Shown here piece after piece: positions 50,523 through 58,777 of a stretch of 64,000 nt of DNA. The stretch is taken from positions 62,001-126,000 of the forward strand of contig CAZUAQ010000007.1 of assembly GCA_964618455.1 (NCBI GenBank). The letters run 5' to 3'. The DNA is from CAZUAQ01 sp964618455 (GTDB lineage: Bacteria; Planctomycetota; Phycisphaerae; UBA1845; PWPN01). The first letter of the stretch is position 1. Every line of letters begins with the position of its first letter. The translations under genes were made by a program, and so were the position numbers. The notes under the pieces are model-generated. The model was not told where the DNA came from. It saw only the letters and a program-made list of their open reading frames with translations, and did no database searches.

Positions 50523-52076
50523 CTAATGAAGACTGATGGTGGTTTGAACAAAGAAGAGATCGCCGTCATCGTCGATACCGACGCGCCGGGCGAATGAACC
50601 GGGATAGAAGTGAACGTAGCCGACCTCCAGCTCGATCCGGTCGCTGACTTGCCATTCGGCGGAGACTTCACTTTCCTGGCCGATGAATCTGCCGCTTTCG
50701 CCGGTGGGATCGCTGAGGCGCGGCGTGGGCCAGCGATCGTTATCGCTGGCCAGCCAGTACAGGCCATGCCCGAAGGAGAACTCGAGATTCTCGATGGGCT
50801 CGAACTGCAGGCCGATACCCGGCTTGATGATGTTCTGCCAGTTGTATTGCACACTGACAGAGACCGGGCTCGTCGGGTCCGCGGCACGGAACCATCGTCC
50901 ACTGGAGTCGTCGGCCGGATCATGATCACCGCTGCCGTAGCGGATGGAGGCGCTGAGTCTCGGCGACCAGTCGTGCTCGAAGGTGTAACCGAGTTCCGCG
51001 TATGTGGCGAACGCGCGGTGCTGACGGTCGCCGACGTCGCCGAACTGGAAGGCCGTATCGGTGTCATAATCGAAACCGCTGTCGCCGATGGGGCCGAAGA
51101 GCCTCAGCCCGAGTGTATGAACGGTGGCGTCTTCGTCCGATCGAGGTTTGAGATCATCGTCCACGACGACATACCAGGGCTCGACCGTGACCAGGTCGGA
51201 CCACTTGCGCCACTGGCCGGACATGGCGTAGACGACGCGCTCGTCATCCGAACCATCCATGCGTCGCAACCGAATCTCCACCGGACGGGCGGCCCAGGCC
51301 TCGAATTGCCAGTCCGACTGCTCGCCGCCCAGGACGGTGCGCAGGCCATCGAAGGCGTTGAGCGTGTTTCGCCAGCGATTGCGGCCAATGTACTTGCGGT
51401 CGACGAAGTCGATGGAGAAGCGACCCGCCTGAACCCGGATGGGATCGTCCGGCCCGAGGGCGTCGGCGAAATGGAGTTCCGCGAACGCCTGCAGAAAGTC
51501 GTTCTCGTTCGTGTCCCGGCTCAGATCAGGGAGGGGGCTGTTGAAACTCCGGGAGTCCATGAACTCGATGCCGAAGCGGAAGGGATCGAGAATATTCTGA
51601 ATGCCAAGATAGCCCTGGCTCCGGAGTAGGAATTTGCGATCGTCTTCGAAGCTGCGACGCGTGAAGTCGTCACGCATTTCAAACCTCGTGCGATGCTTCA
51701 GCCCGAAGATCAGCCAATCGAGATCCTCGGTGGAGTCCAGGCCCAACTCGCTGAGCGGCTTGGCGTACCGCGGGGGTTCGGTCTCGTTGCTGACGCCGGC
51801 GGCTTTGCTGCGGAAATGCTTCTTGCCGCTGGAGCGGGCCGAATCGGTCGAGGTCACCAGATCAGGAGTGTTCATATCGTTCTCTGACGAGGACAGATCC
51901 TGATCTTCGACGAAGGGGGAGTCGGAATCGGAATTGGTATCGGTCACCATTCCCGAATCGGGCAGAGCAGTTGTGGCCATGCCCAGCAGCACGGCCAGGA
52001 AAGTCATCGCCGGAGCCGACTTTCTGGAGTTCGCAAATGCCAGCCATGATTGCGCGTATAAGTTCAATGATCGCAT
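50523..52076 (-). CDS. Alginate-export-like outer-membrane porin
   Basis: A beta-barrel outer-membrane protein of about 517 residues (AlgE/alginate_exp-like). A signal-like segment MTFLAVLLGMATTALPDSG is followed by a long acidic, serine-rich linker to about residue 100. The barrel starts FGLKHRTRFEMRDDF, contains RVQAGRFSIDFVDRKYIGR and alternating strands (NWQNIIKPGIGLQFEPIENL), and ends DDGDLFFVQTTISLH. Likely lets an anionic polymer or oligosaccharide cross the outer membrane. The start is uncertain: 52076 or the ATG 23 codons later. Confidence 0.78.
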   Translation of the reverse strand: MRSLNLYAQSWLAFANSRKSAPAMTFLAVLLGMATTALPDSGMVTDTNSDSDSPFVEDQDLSSSENDMNTPDLVTSTDSARSSGKKHFRSKAAGVSNETEPPRYAKPLSELGLDSTEDLDWLIFGLKHRTRFEMRDDFTRRSFEDDRKFLLRSQGYLGIQNILDPFRFGIEFMDSRSFNSPLPDLSRDTNENDFLQAFAELHFADALGPDDPIRVQAGRFSIDFVDRKYIGRNRWRNTLNAFDGLRTVLGGEQSDWQFEAWAARPVEIRLRRMDGSDDERVVYAMSGQWRKWSDLVTVEPWYVVVDDDLKPRSDEDATVHTLGLRLFGPIGDSGFDYDTDTAFQFGDVGDRQHRAFATYAELGYTFEHDWSPRLSASIRYGSGDHDPADDSSGRWFRAADPTSPVSVSVQYNWQNIIKPGIGLQFEPIENLEFSFGHGLYWLASDNDRWPTPRLSDPTGESGRFIGQESEVSAEWQVSDRIELEVGYVHFYPGSFARRVGIDDDGDLFFVQTTISLH

Positions 52077-52261
52077 CTACAGCCCTCAACAATGTGATCT
52101 GGATATGACTGAAGTGTATGAAAAATCAGCGATCGCGTCGAGAGAGGGCAAGACGACAACCTGCCGATCGATGCGCCGATTATCAAGAGTCGCGCAACGA
52201 TCGGGCAGGCGAAGACAACTCCCGTCAGAAGCCTTGCATGAAGTTGTTCGTCAGAACCGGA

Positions 52262-52813
52262 TCAGGGTTTCGCGAACGGGAGCGATGAATGATGCAGATT
52301 GATGCGAAGTTGTCCCTTCTCGTCGAGGAGATAGCCGAAGGTATATTCGACCTTGACTTCGTCACCGGCCGTGGTCTTGAAGAAGTAGTTCCCCATCGCT
52401 ACCGCATAATTATCCTGCAGGTAGATGGCGGCATTGTCGAACCGAACATTCGTCCATGGCTGAAGGGCAAAACCGGTATCTTCGGAGAAATCGGAATCAC
52501 CGCCCACGAAGTAGGAAATGGCCGACTGACGCGTCAGGCGAAACTGCTGGTCGGCTGCCTTGGTCGGTTTGAAGAGCACTTCGCCCTTGTCGAAAGCATA
52601 GAGGGTATCCACGTGATCGGTGGCGACGGCTCGATAATCCTGGCCGGCGGTGTGGGCCTTGCCAATGGCGACGACGCCTTCTCCCCAGGTCTGCTGAGCA
52701 CGCTCGACCTGCTGCTGCGAGATGGAGCCGGGTGTGCTGCATCCGGTTCCCAGTAACAGGAAAGTGGCGCAAGCAGCAAATGGAACAATCGCAGTAACTC
52801 TAGAAGCTCTCAT
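52262..52813 (-). CDS. Putative lipoprotein, SnoaL-like
   Basis: A lipoprotein of 183 residues. Signal peptide MRASRVTAIVPFAACATFLLL then GTGC-STPG as the lipobox. The mature part, beginning ISQQQVERAQQTWGEGVVAIGKA and ending NLHHSSLPF, with VRFDNAAIYLQDNYAVAMGNYFF in the middle, fits an NTF2/SnoaL-like fold. Close relatives are often labelled phosphoribosyl-AMP cyclohydrolase by transfer, but no HisI metal motif is present, so I do not use that name. ATG at 52813 has CGGAG seven bases upstream; the GTG at 52831 is less likely. Confidence 0.75.
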   Translation of the reverse strand: MRASRVTAIVPFAACATFLLLGTGCSTPGSISQQQVERAQQTWGEGVVAIGKAHTAGQDYRAVATDHVDTLYAFDKGEVLFKPTKAADQQFRLTRQSAISYFVGGDSDFSEDTGFALQPWTNVRFDNAAIYLQDNYAVAMGNYFFKTTAGDEVKVEYTFGYLLDEKGQLRINLHHSSLPFAKP

Positions 52814-53115
52814 GATGAATCTCCGTTGCACGTTTGTCGCTGACCCGAATCAATTAACTCCAACATAAACTCATGTGGGGAAAATATAGCGCGCTGACGA
52901 TCTGTTGGCCACAGCATTGCGGTACGAAAACTGGCAGAAGGATATGAATTTGGCAGATTGCCGAAGTTCCGCCACGGCCATGTGATAGTTCGGGCAACGC
53001 CTATGTGCAGATGCAATAGATAGGTTTTATCAATGATGTGATCCATCAGAACCTATGCTTATTTGAGTGAAGGAAATGATGGGGTGGAATTATGGCGTAT
53101 GTCAGAAGAGGAGCG

Positions 53116-54582
53116 TTATTCATCCCGCGTGGTCGAGAGTCCCTGTTTCACGGCATGCCAACCCGGTTCCGCCGGATCGAAGTGGAAATCGTCCCGCAGG
53201 TGACCGGTGTACAGATGGACGGGCACCGCCTCTTGTGCGGCTTTCTCCTGTGTTCCGAGATTCATGCGGATCACCGGCGCAGCGGGGATGTGGATATAAC
53301 TCACGCTCAGCCGCCAGGTGACATCGCGGCTGAGGTCGATGGCTTCGGCGCGGTCCAGGATGTCCTGCTTGTCCATCCTCGCGAGAACCATGGATTCGCC
53401 GGGCTCGAGTTTGTGCACACGCTTGCCGTCGAACTTGGCGCCTGTCCGCTCTTCCGGCCGGATGAACTTGTCCCGCGGCGATTCCATCGATTCTTCGTGC
53501 GAGTAGGTGTTCCGCTCCAGCGTCCATTCCAGTTTGCCGTGGGTAAACAGGTCGCCGTTGAAATTGAGATTAACCCATTGCGGCCGATCCCAGAGATTCT
53601 GCACTACCGCGCGGAGTTCGTCCCCTTCGGGTTTGAGTGTCATTATCATCGGCGTTTCGCCCTGCAGAATCGCCTCCGGGGGTTGACCGGTGATCATGAT
53701 CGTCACCGGTTCGGCGCGGACGAGGCCGTACTTCTGCCGGGTCCACGTCTCATCCTTCCATTGCGGCTGGTAGCCGAATTGAATTCTGTACGTCCCGGGC
53801 TTGAGCAGCGGGTACCGCGCCCAACCCCGATTGATGTTCGGAATGATCAGGAATGACTGCTTTCCGGGCGGCAGCATGTGGGTCGGCGCGTCATCCCCGG
53901 CCCGGGTCTGCACGGCATCCAGGACACGCGGGTCGCGCTCCAGGGGATCGACGCGCAGCATGAGAGGTTCGTCCTTCGCCTCAAACACTTCCAGGTACTC
54001 CGCCGCATCGAGCAGCGCCGCCACCTGCTGGTGGTCCGGGAGAGGTGCGGGTAGGTCGGCCGGGCGGCTGGTCGTCGCGGATTCAGCCGACCACGGAAGC
54101 TTGATCGGATCTTCGGTCGGGTTGTGCACCTGGATGACCAGCGACACCGGCTCATCCCACGCGGCACGCCCAGGCTCGACATGCAACCTCACGCGCGCCC
54201 CGATCAGGACGGCGTTCTCCAATTCGCCGAGCAGATCCCGCGCCGAGAGGGCGGTCTCGAGATCCGCATCCCTGGCAGCCTTGCGGAGTTCCGGAAAGGC
54301 GAAGGGACCCCAATCCGCAAGCTGTCGTATCGCGTCGGACCGCTTGGCGGGCAGGGGGTGGCTGAGCTGGTCGATCATCCTGCGGATTTCCGCTCGGGTT
54401 GGTGGTTGAATGGCGGGGCGAGTCTTGGGATGGTCCTGAGGTGTCGCCGGTGCGGTGGCCGGGCTTCGAGCGGGCCGGCTTCCGTTGTCCACTCGAGCCT
54501 CCTCAGCCGCAACCGGCGTCCTGACGCTCAGACTGGTAAGGCATAATCCGATGACGAAAAGACGATGATGCGTGAAGGACAT
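53116..54582 (-). CDS. Secreted protein with short HEAT-like and beta-sandwich regions
   Basis: A secreted protein of 488 residues. Signal peptide MSFTHHRLFVIGLCLTSLSV then RTPVAA. Residues 50-130 are helical with HEAT-like alternation (IDQLSHPLPAKRSDAIRQLA, RKAARDADLETALSARDLLG). The rest reads as two beta-sandwich domains (VRLHVEPGRAAWDEPVSLVI and MIMTLKPEGDELRAVVQNLW), perhaps immunoglobulin-like. No catalytic motif is evident. ATG at 54582 follows AAGGAG at six bases. I recognise no named family; the layout occurs in other planctomycete proteins. Neighbours give no clue. Confidence 0.7.
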   Translation of the reverse strand: MSFTHHRLFVIGLCLTSLSVRTPVAAEEARVDNGSRPARSPATAPATPQDHPKTRPAIQPPTRAEIRRMIDQLSHPLPAKRSDAIRQLADWGPFAFPELRKAARDADLETALSARDLLGELENAVLIGARVRLHVEPGRAAWDEPVSLVIQVHNPTEDPIKLPWSAESATTSRPADLPAPLPDHQQVAALLDAAEYLEVFEAKDEPLMLRVDPLERDPRVLDAVQTRAGDDAPTHMLPPGKQSFLIIPNINRGWARYPLLKPGTYRIQFGYQPQWKDETWTRQKYGLVRAEPVTIMITGQPPEAILQGETPMIMTLKPEGDELRAVVQNLWDRPQWVNLNFNGDLFTHGKLEWTLERNTYSHEESMESPRDKFIRPEERTGAKFDGKRVHKLEPGESMVLARMDKQDILDRAEAIDLSRDVTWRLSVSYIHIPAAPVIRMNLGTQEKAAQEAVPVHLYTGHLRDDFHFDPAEPGWHAVKQGLSTTRDE

Positions 54583-54797
54583 GTCGTACTCCTTCCGTAG
54601 ACTCCAGGATAACGTCGTTCGGACGACTCGCGGCCATCGAGACAAACCGTTGAGGACGTCCAACGTCGCTTAACAGGCGAACATGCCCAACCGGCGGATG
54701 GGTCGTCTCGGAAACGGCTTCGCGTTATTCTAATGAGTCTCCCGGGAAGTGCACTGCGAGGCGTCCGCTCCCGGAAGTTCGAGGCGCCCGAGGCATC

Positions 54798-55628
54798 ATG
54801 AGCATGGAAGAATGGTCGATTATCGTGGGCGGCGTGGGACTGATCCTTGCCGGGGCAAGCGCGGCACTGACGCTGAGCAGCCGTGTGGTCTGGGCACCCT
54901 ATGCGCTGCGTGTGCTGGCCGTCGTGGCCATCGTGGACAACGTCCTGCTGCTGTTCACCGCCGTGAGCCGTCAGGGGTGGGTGGCCACGCTTCGCCAGAA
55001 CGTGGAATCCACCATGCTGATGGCGCTGCTGATGGCGCTGGTCGGCCTGGGCGTGCATTTCTCGAAGTGGCTGCGCGGCTTGGACATTTTTCTGTTCCTG
55101 CTGGCCGGAGTGGTGCAGCTCAGTGCGCTGGGACTGCGCAACGTGAATTCCGACGTGATCGAGGATGCTCCGTGGTTCCTGAGTCATTCGCTCGCGTTCG
55201 CCGTCAGCGGCGTCGCGTTTGTCGCCGGTGGGGCGGCGGGGGTTGCCTATATCTGGATCAATCGATCGCTTCGCAAGAAGCAGATGACCCAGTTCATCGC
55301 CGAGTTTGCCCCGCTCGAAGCGCTTGAGCGCTTCTGGAAGGTCATGCTTGTCGTTGGATTTCCCTTGTTCACGTACGGCGTACTGACCGGCTTCTGCGGC
55401 ATGTTTCACGACCCGACCCCGGGTGACCCGAGTCCGGCGGAGTGGTTGAGCGATCCGTTCGTGATTGTGTCGTTGCTGACCTGGTTGTTGTATGCCTATC
55501 TGTGTGTGTCCCTGCTGTTCCGGGTGTCGATCCGCGGGGTCCGCGCCGCGCGGCTGACCACGGTCGGCATGGTGATGGTCGCCATGGTTTATCTCTTTGC
55601 GGAACATTTTTCGCCCGTGCACCGATGA
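54798..55628 (+). CDS. hemX: CcsA/HemX-like membrane protein
   Basis: An integral membrane protein of 276 residues with about eight hydrophobic segments, of the CcsA/HemX cytochrome-assembly fold. It lacks the tryptophan-rich WWD motif of true haem lyases. The conserved histidines and hydrophobic pairs (APWFLSHSLAFAVSGVAFV, FWKVMLVVGFPLFTYGVLTG) are visible. Its stop overlaps the hemA start as ATGA. HemX-type proteins next to hemA are thought to modulate glutamyl-tRNA reductase levels, which explains the coupling. ATG at 54798. Confidence 0.82.
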   Translation: MSMEEWSIIVGGVGLILAGASAALTLSSRVVWAPYALRVLAVVAIVDNVLLLFTAVSRQGWVATLRQNVESTMLMALLMALVGLGVHFSKWLRGLDIFLFLLAGVVQLSALGLRNVNSDVIEDAPWFLSHSLAFAVSGVAFVAGGAAGVAYIWINRSLRKKQMTQFIAEFAPLEALERFWKVMLVVGFPLFTYGVLTGFCGMFHDPTPGDPSPAEWLSDPFVIVSLLTWLLYAYLCVSLLFRVSIRGVRAARLTTVGMVMVAMVYLFAEHFSPVHR

Positions 55629-57025
55629 GAACGCTGGTAGTCGGATGTAATCATCGCTCCGCCCCGGTGGCGTTGCGCGAGCGGCTCGCCTGGAGCCCCG
55701 ACGCGCTGCCGAACGCCCTGCGCGCCTTGCGCGAGCGGCATCTCTGCGCCGAGGCCGTGCTCATCTCGACCTGCAACCGGATGGAAATGTACATCGCGCG
55801 GCCGGTGGCGGGGCACCCGCGCTTCGATGACGTGGTGGCGTTTCTCTCCGAGGTGCAGGGGCTGCGCCCCGACACCTTCGCCGCCAACCTGTACAGCCAC
55901 GAGGACACGGAAGCCGTCCGCCATCTCTTCCGCGTGGTCAGTTCGCTGGATTCCATGGTGCTCGGGGAGTCGCAGATCCTTGCCCAAGCCAAGTCCGCCT
56001 TCGATATCGCGCGGCGGGTGGGCACGGTCGGCCCGGAGTTGGAGGGATTGTTCCAGCGGGCCTTCGCCGTGGCGAAGGAGATCCACACGCAGACCAGCCT
56101 GGCCACGGGACGCGTGAGCGTAGCGAGTACCGCCGTGGACCTCGCCCGGCAGATTTTCTCCCGGTTCGATGACAAAACCGTCATGATGGTCGGCGCGGGG
56201 GAGATGGGCGAACTCGCCCTGACTCACGTGATGGAGACGCGTCCCCGCGAACTGCGCGTGACCAATCGCACCGCCGAGCGCGCGGCGGACCTTGCCCGTC
56301 GTTTCCGCGAGCGCTACGCGATCGAGGCGACGCCGGTGCCCTACGCGCAGTGGCACGATCAACTGGCGGAAGTGGACATCGTGATCAGCTCCACCGGGGC
56401 GCGCGAGCCGATTCTGACGGCGAAAGACTTCAAGCCGATCCCGAAGAAGCGCAAGTACCGCCCGCTGCTGCTGATTGACATCGCCGTTCCGCGCGACATC
56501 GAGCCGGCGGTGGCCGACGTGGATGAGAGTGTTTACCTCTACAACATCGACGACCTGCAACTCGTCGTCGAGACCAACCTCGCCCAGCGCCGCGACGCCA
56601 TCGGCCGCTGCCACGACATCATCGAGCAGCACGTCATCGACTTCATCGAGAAGCGTTCCAAGCGCGACATCGGCCCGCTTGTGCGCGAGCTGCAGCAGCA
56701 CTTCCGCGCGATCGGCCAGCGCGAACTGGACTGGATCCTGCCGAAGCTCGACTCCGCCAGCCCGCACGACCGGCAGCTTATCGAGCAACTGCTGCATCGC
56801 GTCATTCAGAAGCTGCTCAACGGCCCGATCCGCATGATGGGCGACAAGGCGGCCAACGGCGCCGCCCAGGTCTACGCCGAGACACTGAAGGCCATGTTCG
56901 AGATCACGCAGGAAGAGTCCGCGGAGGGCATCGGCGGGACCATGCCGTCCACGGAGAGTGCGGAAATGGAAGATCTGTCCACGGAAAGCACGGAAGACAC
57001 GGAAACAAGGGAAGGGAAAGGATAG
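55625..57025 (+). CDS. hemA: Glutamyl-tRNA reductase
   Basis: The first committed enzyme of C5 tetrapyrrole synthesis, reducing glutamyl-tRNA to glutamate-1-semialdehyde with NADPH. The protein has 466 residues. N-terminal MRTLVVGCNHRSAPVALRE, catalytic cysteine in ISTCNRMEMY, then SSLDSMVLGESQILAQAK, the NADPH-binding MMVGAGEMGELALTHV, and VTNRTAERAADLARRF are all family features. The dimerisation helix follows, and the tail after about residue 440 is acidic and low-complexity (STESTEDTETREGKG). ATG at 55625 overlaps hemX by 4 bp. Confidence 0.96.
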   Translation: MRTLVVGCNHRSAPVALRERLAWSPDALPNALRALRERHLCAEAVLISTCNRMEMYIARPVAGHPRFDDVVAFLSEVQGLRPDTFAANLYSHEDTEAVRHLFRVVSSLDSMVLGESQILAQAKSAFDIARRVGTVGPELEGLFQRAFAVAKEIHTQTSLATGRVSVASTAVDLARQIFSRFDDKTVMMVGAGEMGELALTHVMETRPRELRVTNRTAERAADLARRFRERYAIEATPVPYAQWHDQLAEVDIVISSTGAREPILTAKDFKPIPKKRKYRPLLLIDIAVPRDIEPAVADVDESVYLYNIDDLQLVVETNLAQRRDAIGRCHDIIEQHVIDFIEKRSKRDIGPLVRELQQHFRAIGQRELDWILPKLDSASPHDRQLIEQLLHRVIQKLLNGPIRMMGDKAANGAAQVYAETLKAMFEITQEESAEGIGGTMPSTESAEMEDLSTESTEDTETREGKG

Positions 57026-57037
57026 CAAGAAGGGCAT

Positions 57038-58753
57038 TTACATGGCCGAACCATCATGATTGCCGTTCGGCTGCGAAGTGCTCGCCGGCACCATCCTCAG
57101 CATCACGAACAGCGGGATAAGCTTGCCCAGGAGCATGCCGCCGATGAGCGTCAGGCGGCTGAGGAAGCGGAGGATCAGCGGGCCGGGGGTATGGTCTTCG
57201 AGGGGGAGCCCGGCGGTCAGGCCGGTGGAGAGGCCGACGTTGCTGCAGACGCTGACGGCGTCGAAGAGGCAGCGCTCCAGCGCATCCGGCCGCCGGTAGA
57301 CCAGCACGAATGTCACCACCGCCACAAGCCCGAGCATGTTTACCAGCCCCACACCGCAGGCGGACACGGCCTTGGCGCGAAAAAGTTCGCGCCCGTCGAT
57401 CTCGCTGCGGATCGCCCGACGCAACGCTACCGCCAGGACGATCAGCGTCACGAAGCGCACGCCGCCGCTCGTCCCTCCCAGCGGTCCACCGATCAGCATC
57501 ATGCCGGTCAGCACCCATCGCGAGGCGGGGGCGATCGACGCGTCGTCGAGCCGCACACCATGCATGCCGCCCGAGCCGGTCTGCAGCGCCAGGAACAAGG
57601 CGTGCCCCAGCCGCTGACCGGCGGACATCGTTTGCAGACGCTCCCGTTCCGCGCGCGAAGGGGGCTCACTGAGAGAGAGCGGCTCATCGCCGTTGCCGAA
57701 ATCAAAGCCACCACCGATGAGCGCATCACTCGCGGTGGTCGGCGACTCGGATGCCGAGCCGCCGGAACTCGAGGTGTTCAAATGGCCCGGCCGGCCCTCG
57801 GACTCGTACCGCAACTGCCACTGCGCGTTCCGGGTACTCTCGACGATGAACACCAGCAGCCCGCCGGTGATCACCAGGCCGACGGATCCCAACACCGTGA
57901 GCTTGAAGAATGTTGACCATCCCCGGCGCGGCGCCCCCGCGCGGTGAAAGAGTCGCGACACGATCTCATAGAGCACCGGGCCGCCCAGGGCGCCGAGCCA
58001 CATCAGCGCGCCCAGCGTGACGTACACCCACACCCCGACATCGCTGCCGATCAGGCTGCCGCGCCGCCACAGGAAACCCGTGTTCGTGAACGCGCTGACG
58101 CTGGTGAAGATCGCCGCCGCCCACGAAGTCGCGTCATTGCCGTCCAGACCTTCCGGTAGCAGCGTCCCATTGAGTGTGGCGGATCTCAAGACCAGGGCAC
58201 CGACCGCCTGCAGCAGCACGGCCAGTCCCAGCGTCACCATCACCACGCGTCGCATGCCCGCATGCGACGGTTCATCATCGGCGTGGCCCCAACCCATGGC
58301 CGCGCGCAACCGCCAACCCGCGGCGGTGCTCAACGTCAGCCACACGAGTCCGCCCAATTCCATCATCGCAAGCAGTACCCAGCGCCCGAACAAACTGAAG
58401 TCGTGCCCGACATTCAGCAATGGCAGACCCGTCCCCGTCAGCGCGCCCATGCTCATCACGCCGACGTTCAGAACATGCGTGGAGAGCGGGTACGCCTTTT
58501 GTTGCGAAAGGGGAAGATCCGCCTCGTACGGGTGGTAACCGTCCCAAGCGACCGGCAATGCCAACAATGCAGTACCGATCAGCCAGATCAGCAAGATCAC
58601 CAGGAACAGCCGATGGATCGAATGGCAGGGCCAGGCCTCACCCGTGCCCGGCATGAGCGAACGCATCCAGCCGCGTTGCGCGGGGCAGGAGGCCAACGCC
58701 TCGACCGAGGCGGCGATCTCCGTGCTCTGTGATGAGGGATCGGGAGACGGCAT
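57038..58753 (-). CDS. TrkH/KtrB-type potassium uptake protein
   Basis: An inner-membrane K+ translocator of 571 residues made of four M1-P-M2 units. Selectivity-filter glycine regions are visible: ALTGTGLPLL, SAFTNTGFLW, GGTSGGVRFV (with the preceding QTGSGGMHG) and VCSNVGLSTGLT. An acidic and serine-rich insertion (about 330-380) separates the second and third units, longer than in plain TrkH. A TrkA/KtrA regulatory partner is not adjacent. ATG at 58753; a later start near residue 30 is possible, since the first 45 residues look soluble. It lies 12 bp from hemA's stop in the convergent direction. Confidence 0.88.
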   Translation of the reverse strand: MPSPDPSSQSTEIAASVEALASCPAQRGWMRSLMPGTGEAWPCHSIHRLFLVILLIWLIGTALLALPVAWDGYHPYEADLPLSQQKAYPLSTHVLNVGVMSMGALTGTGLPLLNVGHDFSLFGRWVLLAMMELGGLVWLTLSTAAGWRLRAAMGWGHADDEPSHAGMRRVVMVTLGLAVLLQAVGALVLRSATLNGTLLPEGLDGNDATSWAAAIFTSVSAFTNTGFLWRRGSLIGSDVGVWVYVTLGALMWLGALGGPVLYEIVSRLFHRAGAPRRGWSTFFKLTVLGSVGLVITGGLLVFIVESTRNAQWQLRYESEGRPGHLNTSSSGGSASESPTTASDALIGGGFDFGNGDEPLSLSEPPSRAERERLQTMSAGQRLGHALFLALQTGSGGMHGVRLDDASIAPASRWVLTGMMLIGGPLGGTSGGVRFVTLIVLAVALRRAIRSEIDGRELFRAKAVSACGVGLVNMLGLVAVVTFVLVYRRPDALERCLFDAVSVCSNVGLSTGLTAGLPLEDHTPGPLILRFLSRLTLIGGMLLGKLIPLFVMLRMVPASTSQPNGNHDGSAM

Positions 58754-58777
58754 GCACTGAGCTTATCCGCGGGCGGC

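Noticed and set aside
52262..52813. Phosphoribosyl-AMP cyclohydrolase as a name for the small lipoprotein
   Set aside because: The protein has a lipoprotein signal and lacks HisI metal-binding motifs; the name seems to be an annotation carried over between databases.
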